This document shows positions 5,261 through 10,787 of a stretch of 10,787 nucleotides of DNA, in pieces (the first letter of the stretch is position 1; each line of letters begins with the position of its first letter). The position numbers and the translations under genes are program-made. The stretch covers positions 1 through 10,787 of the forward strand of contig CAMLQS010000163.1 in NCBI GenBank assembly GCA_946482165.1, written 5' to 3'. The notes under the pieces were generated by a model. That model was not told the origin of the DNA. It saw nothing but the letters and a program-made list of their open reading frames with translations, and did no database searches. This DNA comes from an uncultured Verrucomicrobiota bacterium. Lineage in GTDB: Bacteria > Verrucomicrobiota > Verrucomicrobiae > Opitutales > Opitutaceae.

Positions 5261-8053
5261 ATGTTTCCCGTCCCCTCCGCTCCAGTCCTCTCGCTCGCAG
5301 GAAAATGGCGCTGCCGTCTTGGCCGGGATATTCCCGGGCCGACGGACGCCTGGCCCGTCGATGGCGACGCGCAAACGGTCGCGCTTCCCGGCTCGCTGCC
5401 CGGCCACGGAATCGGCGACCGCGTCGGGCTCGACACGCCGTGGACGGGCGGGATCTTCGACAAGTCGTTTTTCACGTCGCCCGCCTACGCCGCCTACCGC
5501 GAACCCGATAACTTCAAGGTGCCCTTCTGGCTCCAGCCCGAGACCTACTACGCGGGCGTCGCCTGGTATCAGCGCGAGATCGACATTCCCGCCGACTGGT
5601 CAGGTCGCCGCCTCGTCATCGAGCTCGAACGCCCGCACTGGATCACCCGCGTTTGGCTCGATGACCGTGAACTCGGCGAACAGGACGCGCTCTCCACGCC
5701 GCACCGCTACGAGCTCGGCACCAAGGTTACGCCCGGCCGCCACCACCTGACCCTGCGCGTGGACAACTCGCGCCTCGCGGTGAACATCGGCGACAACTCG
5801 CACAGCATCTCCGACCACACCCAGGGCAATTGGAACGGCGTCGTCGGCCGCCTCTCGCTCCACGCCACCGACACGATCTGGATCGACCGCCTCGATGTGT
5901 TCCCCGATGTCGCCGCCCGTGCCGTCATCGTGCGCGGCCGTCTCGCCGGCGCGGTCCCCGCCGGGGCGCTCGCACCGCAACCGCTCGACGGCATCTCGGT
6001 GGAGCTCCGCGTCGGCCAACGCGCACGCCTTGCGGTCGTGTCCGGCGCCGGCGGCGCCTTCGAGGCGCGTTACGAGCTCGGGCCCGACGCACCGCTCTGG
6101 GACGAGTTCAGCCCCGCGCTGCACACGCTCACCGCGACGCTCGCCTCAGGAGACACGCGCGAAGTCGTCTTCGGCCTGCGCGAGATCAAGACCGAGGGCC
6201 GCCGCATCCTTATCAACGGCCGCCCGCTTTTCGTCCGCGCCACCCTGGAGTGCGCCATCTTCCCCAAGACCGGCCACCCGCCGACCGACGTCGGGTCGTG
6301 GCGGCGCATTCTCCGGATAGCCCGTGCCCACGGTTTGAATACGCTTCGCTTTCACTCGTGGTGTCCGCCCGAGGCCGCCTTCGTCGCGGGCGACGAGGAG
6401 GGATTCTACTTCCAGGTCGAAGTGGCCACCTGGCCGAACTGGACCACCACGCTGGGCGACGATCAGCCGGTGGATGCATGGGTGGAGGCCGAAACCGGCC
6501 GCATCCGCCGCGCCTATGGCAACCACGCCTGCTTCGTCTTCCTCGCCGCGGGCAACGAGCCCGAGGGCCCGCGCCACGCGGCCTGGCTCTCCGAGTGGGT
6601 GACGCGGCGCCGCGCCGAGGATCCGCGCCGCCTCTACGTCGCAACCTCCGGTTGGCCCAACCTCCCGGAGAACGATTTCCACGTGGATTGGAATCCGCGC
6701 GTCCAGCACTGGGGCGCCGGCCTGAAATCGCGCATCAACGCCCTCCCGCCCGAGACATCGACCGACTACCGCGACTACATTGGCCGTTTCCCGCAGCCGC
6801 TCATCAGTCACGAGATCGGTCAATGGTGCGTCTATCCCGACCTCGGCGAGATCCCGAAATACACCGGTTACCTCAAGCCCCGTAACTTCGAGATCTTCCG
6901 CGACCGCCTGCGCGCCTCCGGACTCGAAGCGCTCGCCCCGGACTTTCTCCATGCCTCGGGCAAGCTTCAGGCGCTTTGCTACAAGGAGGACATCGAGGCC
7001 GCGCTGCGCACCCCGGAGATGGCGGGGTTTCACCTGCTCGACCTGCACGACTTCCCCGGCCAAGGCACCGCGTTGGTCGGCGTGCTAAATCCATTCTGGG
7101 AGGAGAAGGGCTACATCAGCGCCGCCGAGTATCGCCGCTTCTGCGCGCCAACCGTGCCGCTCGCACGCCTCGCACGACGCGTCTTCACGGCGGACGACAC
7201 GCTCGCCGCCGACCTCGAGGTCGCCCACTGGGGCGCGAATCCGCTCTCCGCCAGTTCGGCGACGTGGCGCGTATCGACCGCCGACGGCCGCGAACTCGCC
7301 GCCGGCCGAACCGCACCGCGCGACGTGCCGGTCGGCGGCCCCGCATCGCTCGGGCGCGTCGAGCTGGCGCTGAGTCCCTTCGCCCATCTCGCTCCCGCGA
7401 AGCTCCGACTCGAATTATCCGTCGCCGGAGACGGCGGCGAGGTCTTCGCCAACGACTGGGACCTGTGGCTGTATCCCCCTCCCGTCCGCGTATCGGCCAC
7501 GCCGTCCGCGGGCGTGCTCGTCGCGACGGCGCTGAATGCGAGCGCGCTCGCCCACCTCGAAGCCGGCGGCGACCTGTTGCTCGCCGTGCCGGGCTCGGCC
7601 GTGGCAGGAGACGTGCAACTTGGTTTCTCCACCGTGTTCTGGAACACCGCGTGGACCAATGGCCAGGCGCCGCACACCCTTGGCGTGCTTTGCGATCCCG
7701 CCCATCCCGCGCTCCGCGATTTCCCCACCGAGGCATGGAGCAACTGGCAATGGTGGTATCCCCTCCATCGCGGCGGAGCCTTCGTGCTGGATGGCCTGCC
7801 GGGCGGCCTGACGCCCATCGTGCGGGTGATCGACGATTGGTTCACCGCGCGCCGCCTCGGTCTGATCGTGGAAGCGCGCGTCGGCCGCGGTCGCGTGCTC
7901 CTTTGCGGCGCGGATCTCCCCGCTGCGGACGATCCCGTCAATCGCCAGCTCCTGGCCAGTCTCCTGCGCTACATGGGCGACACCGCTTTCGCCCCGACCA
8001 CGACGCTCGATTTCGAACAACTCCGCGGTCTCTTCAACACGCGCGCCGACTAG
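5261..8053 (+). CDS. Glycoside hydrolase family 2-like protein (beta-galactosidase-like)
   Basis: A 930-residue protein with GH2 architecture: an N-terminal jelly-roll sugar-binding domain (about 8-205, LAGKWRCRLG to GNWNGVVGRLSL), an Ig-like sandwich (about 210-305), a TIM barrel (from about 308, RRILINGRPLFVRATLEC), then C-terminal beta and amidotransferase-like domains (about 660-920). E433 in AAGNEPEGP is the likely acid/base and E518 in SHEIGQW the likely nucleophile, by analogy with the GH2 NE and later Glu motifs. The usual barrel-entry GxNxH motif is replaced by ECAIFPKTGHPP, so this is a divergent subfamily and its substrate cannot be read off. I chose ATG 5261, ten bases after the DUF5107 stop, because MFPVPSAPVLSLAGKW is the normal start of the sugar-binding domain; upstream in-frame codons overlap the previous gene. 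There is no Shine-Dalgarno, so translational coupling is likely. No signal peptide is visible, so cytoplasmic. Confidence 0.87.
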   Translation: MFPVPSAPVLSLAGKWRCRLGRDIPGPTDAWPVDGDAQTVALPGSLPGHGIGDRVGLDTPWTGGIFDKSFFTSPAYAAYREPDNFKVPFWLQPETYYAGVAWYQREIDIPADWSGRRLVIELERPHWITRVWLDDRELGEQDALSTPHRYELGTKVTPGRHHLTLRVDNSRLAVNIGDNSHSISDHTQGNWNGVVGRLSLHATDTIWIDRLDVFPDVAARAVIVRGRLAGAVPAGALAPQPLDGISVELRVGQRARLAVVSGAGGAFEARYELGPDAPLWDEFSPALHTLTATLASGDTREVVFGLREIKTEGRRILINGRPLFVRATLECAIFPKTGHPPTDVGSWRRILRIARAHGLNTLRFHSWCPPEAAFVAGDEEGFYFQVEVATWPNWTTTLGDDQPVDAWVEAETGRIRRAYGNHACFVFLAAGNEPEGPRHAAWLSEWVTRRRAEDPRRLYVATSGWPNLPENDFHVDWNPRVQHWGAGLKSRINALPPETSTDYRDYIGRFPQPLISHEIGQWCVYPDLGEIPKYTGYLKPRNFEIFRDRLRASGLEALAPDFLHASGKLQALCYKEDIEAALRTPEMAGFHLLDLHDFPGQGTALVGVLNPFWEEKGYISAAEYRRFCAPTVPLARLARRVFTADDTLAADLEVAHWGANPLSASSATWRVSTADGRELAAGRTAPRDVPVGGPASLGRVELALSPFAHLAPAKLRLELSVAGDGGEVFANDWDLWLYPPPVRVSATPSAGVLVATALNASALAHLEAGGDLLLAVPGSAVAGDVQLGFSTVFWNTAWTNGQAPHTLGVLCDPAHPALRDFPTEAWSNWQWWYPLHRGGAFVLDGLPGGLTPIVRVIDDWFTARRLGLIVEARVGRGRVLLCGADLPAADDPVNRQLLASLLRYMGDTAFAPTTTLDFEQLRGLFNTRAD

Positions 8054-8063
8054 CGCGGCTTGC

Positions 8064-8807
8064 TCAACCCAGACCCGGGGCGCCGAGCTGCTCGCGCAAC
8101 CAGCCGGGGCGGTTGGTCGTGATCGAGTCCACGCCCGCCGTGGCGAGGCGCACGGCGAGCCCGGGATCGTCGACCGTCCACACGTGCAGCTTTAATCCCG
8201 CCGCCCTCACCGCGTCCACAAAGCCGCGGTCGATCGGAAAGCGACAATCGAGGTTGAGCCCATCGAGACCTGCCGAGCGGGCGCGTTCCGCGAGCACCTC
8301 GGCGGAGGTCGATTCGCGCGCCACTATCCAGTGCGTCTCGATATCCGGGAAACGACGCTTCGCGCATGCGGCCACTTCGAAGTCGAAGCTCATGAGCAAA
8401 ACCGCCGCCCTCGGCCGGTCTGAGGTGGCAAGGATGCGTTCGAGCGCCGGCAAGATCTCCAAACCGCACTTGATCTCCACGAGAAGCCGCCGTCCGTCGG
8501 GAACGATCTCAAGCGCCTCCTCGAGCGTTGGTATCCGCTCCCCCGCATACTGCGGCCCCTTCCACGCCCCGACGTCCGCGCGGCGCAGCGACTCGAGCGA
8601 ATGTCCGGCCGCGACCAGATTGCACGCGGCCACCCGGTGCGTGCCTTCGTCGTGCAGCAGGACGACGCGGCCGTCGCGCGTGAGACGCACGTCGCACTCG
8701 CCGGCATCGGCGCCTTGCGCGAACCCCAGGCGCAACGAGGCCAGCGTGTTTTCGGGCGCATCGTGCGAGGCGCCGCGATGGGCGGTGATCAAAGGTGGCG
8801 GGGACAC
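8064..8807 (-). CDS. Glycerophosphodiester phosphodiesterase (UgpQ-like)
   Basis: A 247-residue GDPD-family TIM barrel, the usual length for the cytoplasmic UgpQ type. It hydrolyses glycerophosphodiesters from phospholipid turnover to glycerol-3-phosphate and an alcohol. The catalytic and metal set is visible: H10 in ITAHRGAS with PENT at 18-21, E37 and D39 in GECDVRLTRDG, H52 in VLLHD, E111 in LLVEIK, then HVWTVDDP and the closing SITTNRPGWL. The start is GTG (CAC on the plus strand at 8805-8807), only eight codons before AHRG; no ATG fits. No signal peptide is seen. The gene begins 26 bases after the stop of the di-heme oxidoreductase gene, so co-transcription is likely, and it converges on the GH2 gene with 10 bases between stops. 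Family very secure; substrate range not determined. Confidence 0.93.
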   Translation of the reverse strand: MSPPPLITAHRGASHDAPENTLASLRLGFAQGADAGECDVRLTRDGRVVLLHDEGTHRVAACNLVAAGHSLESLRRADVGAWKGPQYAGERIPTLEEALEIVPDGRRLLVEIKCGLEILPALERILATSDRPRAAVLLMSFDFEVAACAKRRFPDIETHWIVARESTSAEVLAERARSAGLDGLNLDCRFPIDRGFVDAVRAAGLKLHVWTVDDPGLAVRLATAGVDSITTNRPGWLREQLGAPGLG

Positions 8808-8833
8808 CCGCCGAGCCTGCGGGCGCGCGCCGC

Positions 8834-10051
8834 CTAGAGCGAGCGCAGGAACTCGATCAAGTTGCGCTGACGTGCGGCATCGAGCCGCGTGTAACGGTTG
8901 CGGGATGCCGCGGCCTCGCCGTCGTGGGCGCGAATCGCGGCGTCGAGTGTGGTGGCGCGCCCGTCATGGAGATACGTGTTGCGACGTCCAAGTCCCCAGA
9001 GCGGCGCAGTGCGCATCTCGCGCGGACCGGCGGAGCCCTGCGGGATTCCGTCGCCGAGCGCGCCCATGTCGTGAAGGAGCAAATCCGAATACAACGGCAC
9101 CGTCTTATGCGCGAGCGCGGAGATCGACGAGGGCCCGGTTCGCAGGGAAGGCGTGTGGCACTCGACGCAGTTGAGCGAGTTAAACACCGCCTGGCCGGCG
9201 AGGATCTGCGGAGAGTTCACGGGACCCCGCCTCGGCGGTGCGGCAAGCAGGCGCATGTAATCCGCGACCCGGTCGATATCGCCCCTGCCTGTCTCGGGGT
9301 CGGACTCGTCCTCGGGGTCGAGGATGCGGTCGGCGCGATCCAGAAGCTCGAACTTGCCGTTGGGTGCATTGTCGGAGCGAAAATACCGATTGGTGACGCC
9401 CATCTCGTTCGCGTAGGCGTCGGCGCTGAAGGCGAGGAGCGTGGCCTGCTGGGCCTTCCAACCGAAGCGCCCCACGCGTTCGGCGCCGCTCGCGACATCG
9501 GTGACGACGGAGACGCGGCCTTTGATGCCATCGGGCTTTCCGGGTTTGGCCGCGAGCGCGCGCAAGGTCGAATCCGGGATGGCCTCGATGAGCCCCGCGC
9601 CGAAAAGCGGCGTGGTTATCCGACGCGCGACCACGTTCGCCTCGGGCGGAACGGTCTCTCGCAAACCCGGGCGGAGGGCGCGGTCCTGCAGAAGAGGGCC
9701 GCCGAGCCGTTCCAGCGCATCGAAGACCCCGTCCGTCATGCGTCCGAAGCGGACGACATCCCGGCGGCTCCCACCGCCGGGGGCGGGATTGCCGTGGCAG
9801 GAAATGCAGGAAACGTCGTTGAAAATCGGGCCGAGACCGCTGTCGGCGTTCTCCCGCTGCGCGAAGGCGGTGAAGCCGTCGGCAAAGGCCGCGCGCCCGG
9901 CGGCGGGCAAGCCGGGGAGCGGACCGCCGAGCTGGCCGACCGAAGGCGGCGCGGGCGGATTCGGTGGCGGAGGCGCGACCTGGGCCAACAACCCGAGGGG
10001 CAGCGCGAGCAGGGATAAAAAAAGGCGCGGATGCATGGACGTGAAGCTCAC
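8834..10051 (-). CDS. Di-heme oxidoreductase, DUF1111/DHOR family (exported c-type cytochrome)
   Basis: A 405-residue exported protein. Residues 7-24 (HPRLFLSLLALPLGLLAQ) form a signal peptide, followed by a proline-rich stretch (APPPPNPPAPP). Two c-type heme motifs are present, CISCH at 82-86 and CVECH at 295-299. Family hallmarks are GPIFNDVSCISCHGNPAPGG, LYSDLLLHDMGALGDGI (320-336) and the C-terminal TAPLWGLGRRNTYLHDGRAT. This is the COG3488 thiol-oxidoreductase-like group related to cytochrome c peroxidase and MauG; it should act in the periplasm in electron transfer or oxidation, but its physiological substrate is not established. The GTG start at 10051 overlaps the TGA of the upstream EF-hand gene as GTGA, suggesting coupling. 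ATG at 10036 (residue 6) is an equally plausible start and keeps the signal peptide. Neither has a clear Shine-Dalgarno. Cytochrome c maturation genes must lie elsewhere. Confidence 0.93.
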   Translation of the reverse strand: MSFTSMHPRLFLSLLALPLGLLAQVAPPPPNPPAPPSVGQLGGPLPGLPAAGRAAFADGFTAFAQRENADSGLGPIFNDVSCISCHGNPAPGGGSRRDVVRFGRMTDGVFDALERLGGPLLQDRALRPGLRETVPPEANVVARRITTPLFGAGLIEAIPDSTLRALAAKPGKPDGIKGRVSVVTDVASGAERVGRFGWKAQQATLLAFSADAYANEMGVTNRYFRSDNAPNGKFELLDRADRILDPEDESDPETGRGDIDRVADYMRLLAAPPRRGPVNSPQILAGQAVFNSLNCVECHTPSLRTGPSSISALAHKTVPLYSDLLLHDMGALGDGIPQGSAGPREMRTAPLWGLGRRNTYLHDGRATTLDAAIRAHDGEAAASRNRYTRLDAARQRNLIEFLRSL

Positions 10052-10452
10052 GGAGCATCGGGACCGGGAGGGGGCGGCAAACGATCATCGGAGCCGGCGC
10101 GGGCGGAACCCTCGCTCTTGGCGCGAGGCGGGCGGGGACGCAGCTCGTCGCCGCTGAGGCGGCCGTCGCCATTGCGATCATGGCGGCGCAACACCGCGGA
10201 CGCCGCGTTTATCTCCTGGGCGGAGACGACGCCATCGCGGTCGGCGTCGAAGATCGAAAAGGGACTCGGGCGCCCCTGGCTATCGGCGGGCAAACCGTCG
10301 CGCTCGGCCGGGCGGCGCTCCGGCGCGGTGCCCTGGGCGTGGGCGGCGGATGACAACGTGGCGGCCGCGAAAAAGGCGGCGACCGAGAAGCGGGCCTGAC
10401 CGCGGCGGAGGAAGTGGACTTGGCGACGAGCGGCGAAGACGGGGGAGTTCAT
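10048..10452 (-). CDS. Small exported EF-hand calcium-binding protein
   Basis: From ATG at 10452 the product is 134 residues. A basic N-terminus (about 1-22) leads into a hydrophobic core FSVAAFFAAATLSSAAHA with a likely cleavage after AHA (residue 39). Two EF-hand loops follow in tandem: D69-E80 (DADRDGVVSAQE) and D92-E103 (DRNGDGRLSGDE), each with acidic or Asn residues at positions 1, 3 and 5, Gly at 6 and Glu at 12. The tail is proline-rich. It probably binds calcium in the periplasm; partner unknown. The frame stays open back to 10647, but that extension (with PRLVVDGVVVPP) lies in the hairpin-rich intergenic stretch and would bury the signal peptide, so I prefer 10452. Its TGA overlaps the GTG start of the cytochrome gene, placing it first in the minus-strand operon. 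Confidence 0.8.
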   Translation of the reverse strand: MNSPVFAARRQVHFLRRGQARFSVAAFFAAATLSSAAHAQGTAPERRPAERDGLPADSQGRPSPFSIFDADRDGVVSAQEINAASAVLRRHDRNGDGRLSGDELRPRPPRAKSEGSARAGSDDRLPPPPGPDAP

Positions 10453-10503
10453 GTCCCCAGTTAACCACGGCCACGTAAGCGCCGTATGAAGCCGGACGGG
10501 AGA

Positions 10504-10534
10504 ATTATTAAGCCTGTGTAAAGGTAGGGCGGAA
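10504..10534 (-). promoter_or_regulatory. Possible weak promoter for the EF-hand/cytochrome/GDPD operon
   Basis: On the minus strand TAATAAT (10510-10504) is the only good -10-like box before the EF-hand start, about 50 bases upstream of ATG 10452. A poor -35-like TTCCGC (10534-10529) sits 18 bases further up. A nearby TTTACA (10522-10517) is too close to serve as its -35. The -35 overlaps the palindrome at 10527-10540. Confidence 0.25.
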
Positions 10535-10540
10535 CCGCCC
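10527..10540. repeat. 14-base palindrome GGGCGG-AA-CCGCCC
   Basis: A perfect 6-base inverted repeat around a 2-base centre, directly upstream of the possible -10 box of the minus-strand operon. It could be an operator half-site pair or the end of a repeat element. With a 2-base centre it would extrude poorly as an RNA hairpin, so a DNA-binding site or repeat end is more likely. Confidence 0.35.
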
Positions 10541-10601
10541 CCCAACAAGCCGGTTTTGGAGGGAAGCCCCATGGACTGCGGCGGCACGACGACGCCATCG
10601 A

Positions 10602-10621
10602 CGACGAGCCTCGGCTCGTCG
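10602..10621. repeat. Strong 9-bp hairpin in the intergenic region
   Basis: CGACGAGCC and GGCTCGTCG pair perfectly around a TC centre. No T-run follows on either strand, so a simple intrinsic terminator is unlikely. It shares the 10523-10650 stretch with the palindrome at 10527-10540, as expected for a dispersed extragenic repeat. Confidence 0.4.
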
Positions 10622-10787
10622 CCCTCGTCCCCGCATCCCGCGCGCAAAACGCACCGAACCCGAAATTAAGCTCGCGCCGCGCTTCGGAGATTGCGTAGTC
10701 CCTTTTTCCAGCGGCTCCGGGCAGCCGCCGAACTCGTCAACCCACACCCGCCCGTATCCACTCTATCACGACACCACATATCCCTTT

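Larger units (their letters stand above)
10453..10787. other. Intergenic region at the right edge with no convincing gene
   Basis: These 335 bases contain two inverted repeats (10527-10540 and 10602-10621), an AT-rich patch at about 10501-10522 and an AT-richer right end, but no ORF with recognisable protein character. A further hairpin, GCGGCT/AGCCGC at 10711-10728, has its T-run on the 5' side, so it does not look like a terminator on either strand. The block 10523-10650 has the look of a dispersed intergenic repeat, which needs the genome to confirm. Confidence 0.6.

Noticed and set aside
6976..9174. A 732-codon plus-strand frame overlapping the GH2 3' end, GDPD and part of the cytochrome gene
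   Set aside because: Arg/Ser/Pro-rich, no domain signature, and it overlaps three well-supported genes in other frames.
8795..10018. A 407-codon plus-strand frame opposite the di-heme oxidoreductase
   Set aside because: Shadow frame: the minus strand has two heme motifs and a signal peptide, the plus strand has nothing recognisable.
10711..10728. Hairpin GCGGCT/AGCCGC as an intrinsic terminator
   Set aside because: The T-run at 10703-10707 is on the 5' side of the hairpin on the plus strand and becomes an A-run downstream on the minus strand, so neither direction fits.
10660..10730. Possible tRNA or small RNA near the right edge
   Set aside because: A CCA and a few stems occur, but no T-loop GGTTCNA consensus and no cloverleaf can be drawn on either strand.
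10508..10747. A 79-codon minus-strand frame in the right-edge intergenic region
   Set aside because: Low-complexity Arg/Ala-rich middle and no family match; it lies across palindromes and is more likely non-coding repeat sequence.

Overview
This is a GC-rich, gene-dense bacterial window with almost no intergenic space apart from its right end. The gene content suggests a free-living, carbohydrate-degrading bacterium, most likely of the Verrucomicrobiota (Opitutaceae-like). The clues are a DUF5107-TPR protein beside GH43 and GH2-type glycosidases and an AraC regulator, an EF-hand protein paired with a di-heme DUF1111 oxidoreductase, and AT-rich heptanucleotide repeats of a kind I associate with this group. 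The taxonomic call is an inference, not a search result.

Left part, plus strand, about 1-8053: a sugar-utilisation operon. In order it holds the 3' end of a GH43 glycosidase (its stop ends at 797, and it carries an apparent 1-base frameshift near base 54), an AraC-family regulator (837-1769), a large DUF5107-TPR protein (1840-5250) and a GH2-like glycoside hydrolase (5261-8053). Gaps are 39, 70 and 10 bases, all co-directional. No signal peptide is visible on the complete proteins, so the set probably processes imported oligosaccharides in the cytoplasm, with the AraC protein sensing a sugar. No transporter or SusC/D genes lie in view.

Right part, minus strand, about 10452-8064: a second probable operon converging on the first with only 10 bases between the stop codons. 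Read in its own direction it encodes a small exported EF-hand protein, an exported di-heme cytochrome c oxidoreductase (DUF1111/DHOR type) whose GTG start overlaps the previous stop codon, and a cytoplasmic glycerophosphodiester phosphodiesterase with a GTG start.

The last roughly 335 bases (10453-10787) hold no convincing gene. They contain a possible weak promoter for the minus-strand operon, a 14-base palindrome and a strong hairpin, and may be a dispersed intergenic repeat. The most unusual direct observations are two different 7-base tandem arrays inside the DUF5107-TPR gene, at a domain loop and at a domain junction, and the precise single-base frameshift in the GH43 gene. I see no CRISPR array, tRNA, rRNA, transposase or phage gene.
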